Source of the DNA: Methylobacteriaceae bacterium
Lineage (GTDB): Bacteria > Pseudomonadota > Alphaproteobacteria > Rhizobiales > Beijerinckiaceae
Assembly: GCA_020638195.1 (NCBI GenBank)
Contig: JACKJC010000001.1
Coordinates: forward strand, 1,043,001-1,107,000
Direction of reading: 5' to 3'
Length of the DNA stretch: 64,000 nucleotides
A program made the translations under genes and the position numbers. Shown here one piece after another: positions 43,295-50,676 of the stretch (its first letter is position 1; each line of letters opens with the position of its first letter). The notes under the pieces were generated by a model that saw only the letters and a program-made list of their open reading frames with translations, was not told where the DNA came from and ran no database searches.

Positions 43295-44442
43295 GCGCGA
43301 CGCTGGAGGCGAGCGAGGCGGCGCCCGCTGCTGCCGCGCTGAAAGGCGCCAAGGGCAGCCGCATCGAATTCGCCAACACGCTGCGCGGGATCGCCGCCTT
43401 CGCCGTCATTCTCGGCCATCTCGGCGAGGTCTACTGGACCATGGGGCCGATGGTCGACATCCTGACCGGCGTTCCTTATGTGGCCTATACGCCGCCCGTA
43501 TTGCCCTCGCTCGTCCCGCTCGGCTGGCTCGGTCCCTTTGGCGTCGCGCTCTTTTTCACGATCAGCGGTTTCGTGATTCCCTTTTCGCTGGACCAGTACA
43601 GCGTCAAGGGCTTCATCGCGGGCCGCCTGTGGCGCATCTGGCCGACCTGCTGGGCAGGCCTGACAGTCACGGTCCTGTCGGTCGTCATCGGCGTCCATTT
43701 CATGGGCGGTCAGGTCCCCTTCACCTTCCGCGACGCGGCCAGTCAGTATTTTCCGCCGTTCTCGGCCATCGCCGATGCGCGCCGTATCGATTCCGTCATG
43801 TGGACGCTCGAAATCGAGATGTTCTTCTATGGAATCTGCGCACTGGCGGCCAACCACATGCGCGAGGGGCGCAAGACCCTGTGGTTGTTCCCCGTCGGCA
43901 TTTTCATGTTCTGGCTCGCCGTCGACCAGACGATCGCCCGTTTCGCGGATCATCCCGGCCTCGTCCGGCGGCTCGCGTCCTTCGATACCGACCCGGTCTT
44001 CCTCGTCTTCATGTTCTGCGGCGTGGCGCTCAACCTGCTGCACCGTGGCAAGCTGACGCTTGTCCAGGCGGCCGCGGCCATCGCGGTCTGCTGCGCTATG
44101 TTCGCGTCGACGCAATACATCGGCCACATGCCGTTCCCCATCGATCTCAAATACTATTTCGCCGGCCTCGCGCTCTTCGCCGTCTGCATGGCCGTGCAGG
44201 ATTGGTTCCGGCGCACGCGCGTCACGCGCTTCCTGAGCGACATTTCCTATCCGCTCTACGTCGTGCACGGCGTTGCCGGCTATGTCGTGCTGCACGCGCT
44301 GATGCGGCTGCATCTGAATGCGGATATCGCCATTCTCGTCACGGTCGCTTTCGCAATTGCGGTCTCCTGGGCTATCCACGTCCTGGTCGAGGCGCCGACG
44401 CATCGCCGTGGCCAGCAGATCGCGCGGCGGCTCAGCGCGTGA
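43291..44442 (+). CDS. Acyltransferase 3 family membrane protein (tandem copy 2)
   Basis: This 383-residue paralogue of the preceding gene shares long near-identical segments, for example SVVIGVHFMGG and DSVMWTLEIEMFFY, and the same helix layout. The catalytic region is SRIEFANTLRGIAAFAVILGH. Divergence is greatest in the first periplasmic loop (residues 50-75) and the C-terminal third, which would fit different acceptors. ATG within the stop of copy 1 shows translational coupling. Confidence 0.9.
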   Translation: MSATLEASEAAPAAAALKGAKGSRIEFANTLRGIAAFAVILGHLGEVYWTMGPMVDILTGVPYVAYTPPVLPSLVPLGWLGPFGVALFFTISGFVIPFSLDQYSVKGFIAGRLWRIWPTCWAGLTVTVLSVVIGVHFMGGQVPFTFRDAASQYFPPFSAIADARRIDSVMWTLEIEMFFYGICALAANHMREGRKTLWLFPVGIFMFWLAVDQTIARFADHPGLVRRLASFDTDPVFLVFMFCGVALNLLHRGKLTLVQAAAAIAVCCAMFASTQYIGHMPFPIDLKYYFAGLALFAVCMAVQDWFRRTRVTRFLSDISYPLYVVHGVAGYVVLHALMRLHLNADIAILVTVAFAIAVSWAIHVLVEAPTHRRGQQIARRLSA

Positions 44443-44484
44443 ACCGGGCCGCGCGAGGCCCCTTCCGGGGCCGGATTCGCGGAA

Positions 44485-44512
44485 TTGACACTTGGGAGCG
44501 CTTCTCTTTAAA
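44485..44512 (+). promoter_or_regulatory. Sigma70-type promoter for the methyltransferase genes
   Basis: TTGACA (44485-44490), a 16-bp spacer and TTTAAA (44507-44512). The transcription start would be near 44519, 66 bp before the ATG at 44585. A GC stem GGCCCC/GGGGCC (about 44457-44472) precedes it. Confidence 0.6.
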
Positions 44513-44584
44513 AGCGCGTCCAAATCTGCAAGCAAAGCGCCAAGTCGGCCGCATTGTCGCCTGGCCGATCGGAGTCCCCCCTAA

Positions 44585-45814
44585 ATGACGAAGCGCATTG
44601 AAAAATGCCGGATTAGCGGTTCCACCAACCTGTTGTCGGTCCTCTCTCTCGGGGATCAGGCGCTGACAGGCGTGTTTCCGGCTTCGTCCGACGTTCCGGT
44701 AACCGTCGGTCCGCTCGAACTCGTCTGGTGCCCCGATTCCGGCCTCCTGCAGCTCGCCCATGTCTACGAGGCGAGCGAGATGTACGGCGAGAACTACGGC
44801 TACCGCTCCGGCCTCAACGCCTCGATGGTGCGCCACCTCACGCAGAAGATCGGCAAGCTCGAGCAATTCGCCGAGCTGAAGGCCGGCGACACGGTCCTCG
44901 ACATCGGCTCCAACGACGCCACCTCGCTCAAGGCCTATCAGACGGCGTCCCTCAAGCGCATCGGCATCGACCCGACCGGCGCGAAATTCCGCCAGTATTA
45001 TCCCGACGACATCAAGCTCGTGCCGGACTTCTTCAATGCGAAGAATTTCGACGGCGTGTCGAAGGAGCGGGCAAAGATCATCACCTCGATCGCTATGTTC
45101 TACGATCTCGAGGATCCGATCGCCTTCGCGCGCGACATCGCGCATTGCCTCGCCCCGGACGGCGTCTGGCACTTCGAGCAGAGCTACATGCCTTCGATGC
45201 TGCGGCTGACCTCCTACGACACGATCTGCCACGAGCATGTCGAGTATTATTCGCTTCAGGTCGTCGAGAAGATTCTCGCCGCCGCCGACATGAAGGTGCT
45301 CGACGTGCAGATGAACGCCGTCAACGGCGGCTCGTTTGCGGTCACGGCCGGTCACAAGAATACGACGCGCAAGGCGAACCGCCCCGTCATCGACTGGTTG
45401 CTGTCGCAGGAAGAGCGCATGGGGCTGGCGACGCCGCGTCCCTACCGCGAATTCGAGGAGCGCGTCTTCCGCCATCGCGAGGACCTGCGCCGCCTGCTGC
45501 GCGCCCTGCGCGACGACGGTAAGCGCATTCTCGGCTACGGCGCCTCGACCAAGGGCAATGTCGTGCTGCAATATTGCGGCATCGGCCCCGACCTCGTGGA
45601 AGCCATCGCCGAAGTGAACCCGGACAAGTTCGGCCATGTCACGCCCGGCTCGCATATTCCGATCGTTTCGGAGGCCGACGCGCTCAAGATGAAGCCGGAC
45701 TATTATCTGGTGCTGCCCTGGCACTTCAAGGACAACATCCTGCAGCGCGAGCAGAAGTATCTGGCCGACGGCGGCAAGATGATCTTCCCGTTCCCCGAGA
45801 TCGAGATCGTCTGA
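44585..45814 (+). CDS. Sugar C-methyltransferase-like protein (three-domain SAM enzyme)
   Basis: This 409-residue protein has the three-part layout of NDP-hexose C-methyltransferases. The N-terminal zinc-binding-like segment spans about 1-60. The SAM domain has LDIGSNDATSLKAY and the catalytic-region motif TICHEHVEYYS. The C-terminal domain reads LGYGASTKGNVVLQYC. Two of the four expected zinc cysteines are Ser (Cys8/Ser11, Cys49/Ser52). It likely methylates a nucleotide sugar for a surface glycan. It has its own promoter, 142 bp after the acyltransferases. Confidence 0.85.
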   Translation: MTKRIEKCRISGSTNLLSVLSLGDQALTGVFPASSDVPVTVGPLELVWCPDSGLLQLAHVYEASEMYGENYGYRSGLNASMVRHLTQKIGKLEQFAELKAGDTVLDIGSNDATSLKAYQTASLKRIGIDPTGAKFRQYYPDDIKLVPDFFNAKNFDGVSKERAKIITSIAMFYDLEDPIAFARDIAHCLAPDGVWHFEQSYMPSMLRLTSYDTICHEHVEYYSLQVVEKILAAADMKVLDVQMNAVNGGSFAVTAGHKNTTRKANRPVIDWLLSQEERMGLATPRPYREFEERVFRHREDLRRLLRALRDDGKRILGYGASTKGNVVLQYCGIGPDLVEAIAEVNPDKFGHVTPGSHIPIVSEADALKMKPDYYLVLPWHFKDNILQREQKYLADGGKMIFPFPEIEIV

Positions 45815-45955
45815 AATCGGGCCTCGAAATTGTTCGGCCGCATCGTCGGCCGCCAATAGACGTGTAAGGCTGAACAGGCGCCGAAGTGTCGTCTCGACGG
45901 CCGGCGCCGCAGGGACCGCGCCGCCAACGCCTGGGCGGCGCGCATGGAGACCGAG

Positions 45956-47710
45956 ATGTTGAAGGGCCTGCTGATTTCCCATAAGGGCAGCCATTGCGGC
46001 GTCTATCAGTTCGGACGCGGTCTGTTCGAGACGGTCAGCAAGGGTGGCGGAATCGACTGGTCCTACGCCGAATGCGCCAGCTTCGACGAGGCGAAGCAGG
46101 CGGTTGCGCAGCACCGCCCAGGCGCGATCCTGTTCAATCATCATCCGATGACCATGCCCTGGGCGACGCAGGCGCCGCTGAAGGATCTGGGCGCGCGCAT
46201 TTTCGGCCTGCTGCATCAGGTCGATCAGAAGGGCGCCGACAGCGTCGAAACCGATCCGTTCGAATATCTGATCTGCCTCGATCCGACCCTCATCCCGCGC
46301 AATCCGCGCATTCTTCGCGCGCCGCGCTTCGTGTCGGAGCCGGCGCCGCAACTGCCGCCGGCGCCGGAAATCTTCACCATCGGCTCCTTCGGCTTCGCCA
46401 CGCCGGCCAAGGGCTTCGACCGGCTGTGCGCGCTCGTGAACGAACAGTTCGATCGCGCGATCATCCGCCTCAACCTGCCGTTGCACGATGATCCCAAGGT
46501 CATCCCGCAATCCATGGTCGACGGCGTGATCGCGGCCTGCCACAAGGCGATCACCAAGCCCGGCGTCGAGCTCGTCGTCACCCACGACTTCTTCGACAAT
46601 GCGGGAATTTTGAATTTCCTCGCGGCCAATACGATGAATGCCTTCCTGTATCACGACGCGCCGGCGCACGGCGTTTCGAGCTGCTCGGATTTCGCGCTCG
46701 CCTCTGGCCGACCCTTCGCGCTGTCGCGCTCGTCCATGTTCCGTAACTTCTTCCACGTCAGCCCCTCGATCTTCGTCGAGGATCGCAGCCTCGCCGCCAT
46801 CGCCGCAGAGGGGACTGGGATGATGGACAAGATGCGCGCCGAACTCGCGCCCGAACACGCGGGCGCCGCGTGGAACCGCGCAATCATCGGCGCTCTGGAG
46901 CTGGACAAGCTGCGCGCCGCGACGCCCGATGGCCGCGGCTTCAACAAGATCCTCGACGACCGTTCGCGCACCGCCTATGCGGCGGCCATCGCCGACCTCC
47001 ATAAATACGCGCCGGAAATGATGTCGCGCAAAATCGAGCGCGCCAACATCCAGCAGGGCTTCGCGCTCGAGACCGCGTACCGCTACCTGGAGACGATCGA
47101 GAACCCGCGCATTCTCGCCGCCGGCTCGTTCGAGGATACGGCGGTGGAGGCCCTGAAGGCGCAGGGCTATCGCGTCGACGCCATCGATCCGAACGACAAC
47201 GGCATGACGTTGCTCGAATATTATCTTTCGCCGGAAGCCCGTCTGGGCTCATACGATATCGCGCTCAGCGTCTCCGTGCTGGAGCATGTCGAGCAGGACG
47301 AGCAGTTCCTGCGGCTGATGAGCGAGTTTCTGAAGCCCGGCGGTTTGGCGGTGCTCACCGTCGACTTCAAGGAAAGCTGGAAGCCCGGCGACAACAAGCC
47401 GATCGTCGACCACCGGCTCTACACCACGAAGGACATTTGCGAGCGTCTCATGCCGGCGATCGGCGACTGCGCGCTCGTCGACCCGCCGAGCTGGCGCGAG
47501 GGCGTCGAGGACTTCCACTACGAGGGCGCGGATTACGGCTTCGGCGGCTTCGTTTTCCGCAAGCTGACGCCGGATGTTCTCGGATCCTACGCGCGTACGC
47601 CGGTCTGGCGCGAGCTTCTTGCCGAGGCGACGCTCAACGCCGGCAAAAAGCGCCCGAGCGCTGGCGACAAGATGACGACGATCCGCCGCCGCTGGTTTGG
47701 CCGCGGCTGA
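45956..47710 (+). CDS. Large protein: N-terminal GT-like region fused to SAM methyltransferase
   Basis: This 584-residue soluble protein has an N-terminal half opening LLISHKGSHCGVYQFGRGLFE, similar in style to GT-B glycosyltransferases but without a clear donor motif. The C-terminal region (about 360-500) is a class I methyltransferase: ILAAGSFEDTAVEAL, VDAIDPND, VSVLEHVEQDEQFL and LKPGGLAVLTVDF. I choose the ATG at 45956 because GGAGA lies five bases before it; an in-frame ATG at 45944 is possible. The family of the N-terminal half is not recognised with confidence. Confidence 0.75.
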   Translation: MLKGLLISHKGSHCGVYQFGRGLFETVSKGGGIDWSYAECASFDEAKQAVAQHRPGAILFNHHPMTMPWATQAPLKDLGARIFGLLHQVDQKGADSVETDPFEYLICLDPTLIPRNPRILRAPRFVSEPAPQLPPAPEIFTIGSFGFATPAKGFDRLCALVNEQFDRAIIRLNLPLHDDPKVIPQSMVDGVIAACHKAITKPGVELVVTHDFFDNAGILNFLAANTMNAFLYHDAPAHGVSSCSDFALASGRPFALSRSSMFRNFFHVSPSIFVEDRSLAAIAAEGTGMMDKMRAELAPEHAGAAWNRAIIGALELDKLRAATPDGRGFNKILDDRSRTAYAAAIADLHKYAPEMMSRKIERANIQQGFALETAYRYLETIENPRILAAGSFEDTAVEALKAQGYRVDAIDPNDNGMTLLEYYLSPEARLGSYDIALSVSVLEHVEQDEQFLRLMSEFLKPGGLAVLTVDFKESWKPGDNKPIVDHRLYTTKDICERLMPAIGDCALVDPPSWREGVEDFHYEGADYGFGGFVFRKLTPDVLGSYARTPVWRELLAEATLNAGKKRPSAGDKMTTIRRRWFGRG

Positions 47711-47719
47711 AGAGCCACG

Positions 47720-48766
47720 TCAGCGCGTGGCCTGCGCCGCCCGCTGCGCGCGGCGCATAAGCGCCTTCTTCTCTTCCTTGGCGGCCCATTCGGGGTCCCA
47801 GCGCCTGATCTTGGCGCCCGAGGTCGTGGCATAGAGAAGGCGCGCGTGTAGGTTCTTCCACGAAAAGTCGCCGTACATTTTCGTCGCCAGACGGTCGAGC
47901 GTCGCGCGGCTTTCGATCTCGGGATCCAGTTCGCAGACGAACTTGCCCATGATCAGCGAACCGATGCCGATCTCCTCTCGTACGACGCGCCGCACGTGAA
48001 AGGCCTCGATACTGTCGTGGTCGAAGAACGTGTCGGCGATTTCATTGTAACCGTCGATCGACAGCGCCAGCCGCTTCACCAGCCCGCCGCCCATGAAGCT
48101 GTCGTTATCTGGCCGGCGATCCTGCCAGCATTCGGGAACGAATCGCAGCTTCAGCCCCTTGGGCATGAGCTCGAACAGCCGCGCCGCATGCGCCCAGCAC
48201 GAGCGGTCGAAGGCCTCGTTGAAGGCGACGCGATCCCAGCTTGCGCGCCTGTTGATCATGCCGCCCATGAAGCTGAAGAAGGCTTCGGTGTTGGCGGCGC
48301 TCGCGAAATAGGCCTGCCGCTCCGCCGCGTTCGAAAGCTCGAAGGTCCGCGCGCCCGCCCCGTTCAGCACCGGCCATTCCGTCCAGCCCCGCCCGTTGCT
48401 CAGGAATTCCATGTGCTGCGACAGGTAGATGTCGCAGCCGCTGTCGGTCTCCTGCAAGGCGCGGCGCAAAGCGCCCGGCCGCATGATGTCGTCGCCGGAG
48501 AACAGCCAGCAATAATCGCCCGTCGTCAGCGAAAAGGCGGTCGCCATGTCGCGGTCGATGCCGCCCTTGGCCGGCAGGCGCTCGTAGCGCACGGCCGGAT
48601 GGCGCGCCTGATATTCCGCCATGATCTGCGGCGTAGCGTCGGTCGAGGCGCCGTCGACGACCACCACTTCGACCTCGTCCGCGCCGTCCTGCGCGACGAT
48701 GGAATCGAGCGTCTCGACGATGAAATCGGCGAAATTGTAGATCGGAATCGCAATCGAAAGCCGCAT
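47720..48766 (-). CDS. Family 2 glycosyltransferase
   Basis: This 348-residue GT-A enzyme has LSIAIPIYNFADFIVETL, nucleotide-binding VVVVDGASTDATPQIM, and a metal-binding acidic motif WLFSGDDIMRPGAL. It would add a sugar to a surface polysaccharide or lipid. It is on the opposite strand to the methyltransferase genes, converging with a 9-bp gap, and follows the MarR gene by 5 bp. An open frame extends upstream through the MarR gene in another frame and is not coding. Confidence 0.88.
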   Translation of the reverse strand: MRLSIAIPIYNFADFIVETLDSIVAQDGADEVEVVVVDGASTDATPQIMAEYQARHPAVRYERLPAKGGIDRDMATAFSLTTGDYCWLFSGDDIMRPGALRRALQETDSGCDIYLSQHMEFLSNGRGWTEWPVLNGAGARTFELSNAAERQAYFASAANTEAFFSFMGGMINRRASWDRVAFNEAFDRSCWAHAARLFELMPKGLKLRFVPECWQDRRPDNDSFMGGGLVKRLALSIDGYNEIADTFFDHDSIEAFHVRRVVREEIGIGSLIMGKFVCELDPEIESRATLDRLATKMYGDFSWKNLHARLLYATTSGAKIRRWDPEWAAKEEKKALMRRAQRAAQATR

Positions 48767-48771
48767 GCGGC

Positions 48772-49332
48772 CTAGTCCTCGTCGGCGCTGGCGCCGATGC
48801 CCTGCGTCAGCTGGCGCAGAAGGTCGATCAGCCGGTTGCGCTCGCCTTCCGGCAAGAGGGCGGCTAGGCGGACCTCGTGCTCGTCCTGCAGCCGGCGCAC
48901 TTCCGCCGCCAGTTTTTCGCCCTCGGGGGTTAGAAACAATGCGCGCGACCGCCGGTCGGCAGGCACCGCCTTGCGGCGCGCGAGCCCGCGCCGCTCCAGT
49001 TCGTCCAGCACGGCGACGAAATTGGTGCGCTTGATGCCGAGCGCGGCGGAAACGTCGCCCTGCCGCATGCCGGGATGTTCGGCCAGGATCGAGAGCACCG
49101 CATATTGCGTCGGCCGCAGGTCGTAGCCGGCGAAGGTCCGGCGAAAATCGTTGAAGACCGCGACCTGCGCGCGCCGCAGCACATAGCCCAGAACATTGTC
49201 GAGATGGCCGAGGGCCTCGGCTGTCGCCGCCGCGTTCTCGCCCGGCGCGGCCGCCGCCCCGAGGGACCGGGCCCGCGCCGCCGTCCGGCGTGCGCCGGAT
49301 CCCCCGGCGCGTTCCTGTCTCTCGTTCCGCAT
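48772..49332 (-). CDS. MarR family transcriptional regulator
   Basis: This 186-residue protein has a basic/Ala-rich leader (1-40) and a winged-helix domain. Motifs are RPTQYAVLSILAEHPGMRQGDVSAALGIKRTNFVAVLDELE and wing RRKAVPADRRSRALFLT. The domain order and DRRSR wing are classical MarR; a phenolic acid or acyl-CoA ligand is common in the family. It heads a two-gene unit with the glycosyltransferase, and may act on the palindrome at 40116 (inference). The start giving MRNERQERAG is chosen over an upstream hydrophobic extension. Confidence 0.88.
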   Translation of the reverse strand: MRNERQERAGGSGARRTAARARSLGAAAAPGENAAATAEALGHLDNVLGYVLRRAQVAVFNDFRRTFAGYDLRPTQYAVLSILAEHPGMRQGDVSAALGIKRTNFVAVLDELERRGLARRKAVPADRRSRALFLTPEGEKLAAEVRRLQDEHEVRLAALLPEGERNRLIDLLRQLTQGIGASADED

Positions 49333-49366
49333 GACAGGGGCGTTGATAAACAGGCCTGCCCAAATT

Positions 49367-49393
49367 GCAAGAAAGCCAGGTCGCAAGAAAGCC
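49367..49393. repeat. Direct repeat in the MarR-helicase intergenic region
   Basis: GCAAGAAAGCC occurs twice, starts 16 bp apart, in the 99-bp divergent gap. Spacing of about one and a half helical turns could suit a dimeric regulator; no known consensus fits. Confidence 0.45.
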
Positions 49394-49431
49394 GCCTCGC
49401 CCGACTCAATCGGCCGGTGCTAGATGAGCCC

Positions 49432-50526
49432 ATGAACTGGACGCCCGAACAGGACCGCGCCCTCGGGGCGGTCGCCGCCTGGCTCGCGGAGCGCAGCGCC
49501 CCGCAGGTCTTTCGCCTGTTCGGCTTTGCTGGCACGGGCAAGACGACGCTTGCTCGCCATCTCGCGGAAAGCGTCGACGGCGAGACCGCATTCGGCGCCT
49601 TCACCGGCAAGGCGGCGCTGGTCATGCGGTCCAAGGGCTGCACGGACGCGCGCACCATCCATTCCATGATCTACCGGCCGAAAGAAGTCGAATCCGAGGA
49701 GCCGTCCTTCGAACTGAACGAAGATGCGCCCGCCGCCGCCGCCAGCCTGATCGTCATCGACGAGTGCTCGATGGTCGACGAGGAACTCGGCCGCGACCTC
49801 CTGTCCTTCGGCAAGAAGGTGCTGGTGCTCGGCGATCCCGCCCAGCTTCCGCCGGTCAAGGGCGGCGGCTTCTTCACCGAGGCCGAGCCCGACGTCATGC
49901 TGACCGAGGTCCACCGTCAGGCGGCCGACAATCCGATCGTCCGGCTTTCCATGGACATCAGGGAAGGCCGCCCGATTGAGCGAGGCGATTACGGCGGCGC
50001 CAAGGTGATTGGCCGTGACCAGGTCGATACGGAGGAAGTCAAGGCGGCGGACCAGGTGCTGGTCGGTCTCAATCGCACGCGGCGCGCCTACAACCGCCGC
50101 CTGCGCGAACTCAACGGCTTTTCCGGCGACTTGCCTCAGGTCGGAGAAAAGCTCGTCTGCCTGCGCAACAATCGCAAGAAGGGGCTGCTCAACGGCGCGA
50201 TCTTCCGCGTCGCCCGCGCCGGAACGGTGCGGCGCGGCAAGGTGCGGCTTTCCGTCGCGCCGGATGACGCGCCCGGCGCCAAGGCGCAGCGCGTCGGCGT
50301 CATCCCGCAGTTCTTCGCGGGCGCCGACGAGGAAATCCCTTATGCGCTGCGTCGCGAATCCGACGAATTCGATTTCGGTTACGCTTTGACGGTCCACAAG
50401 TCCCAAGGTTCTCAATGGGACAACGTCTATCTTTTCGATGAGAGCTACGCGTTTCGCGAGCATCGCGCCCGCTGGCTATACACAGGCGTGACGCGCGCCG
50501 CCGAGACGTTGACCGTTGTAATTTGA
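49432..50526 (+). CDS. RecD-like superfamily 1 DNA helicase (AAA_30/UvrD_C_2)
   Basis: This 364-residue ATPase has Walker A FGFAGTGKTTL, Walker B IVIDECSMVDEEL, motif III LVLGDPAQLPPV, LTEVHRQ (motif IV region) and C-terminal TVHKSQGSQWD and YTGVTRA. It resembles stand-alone RecD/Dda-type 5'-3' helicases rather than the recombination enzyme subunit, being much shorter. The ATG at 49432 follows a TAG-closed short frame. Divergent from the MarR gene. Confidence 0.87.
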   Translation: MNWTPEQDRALGAVAAWLAERSAPQVFRLFGFAGTGKTTLARHLAESVDGETAFGAFTGKAALVMRSKGCTDARTIHSMIYRPKEVESEEPSFELNEDAPAAAASLIVIDECSMVDEELGRDLLSFGKKVLVLGDPAQLPPVKGGGFFTEAEPDVMLTEVHRQAADNPIVRLSMDIREGRPIERGDYGGAKVIGRDQVDTEEVKAADQVLVGLNRTRRAYNRRLRELNGFSGDLPQVGEKLVCLRNNRKKGLLNGAIFRVARAGTVRRGKVRLSVAPDDAPGAKAQRVGVIPQFFAGADEEIPYALRRESDEFDFGYALTVHKSQGSQWDNVYLFDESYAFREHRARWLYTGVTRAAETLTVVI

Positions 50527-50676
50527 AGCATTGCGCGTCTCGAAGTAAATCGAATCGAGCAAGAACGTGAGCATGGCTGTTGATCGCGTTGAATTGGCGT
50601 GAGCGAATGCACGATGTCTTCAATTGTAACTAGGATCGGCGGCAATTTCGTTGCTGCCTGTTAACAGATCTTCGTC

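Noticed and set aside
44432..47002. 856-codon minus-strand open frame opposite the methyltransferase genes
   Set aside because: It is antisense to two well-supported genes and shows no domain or plausible start.
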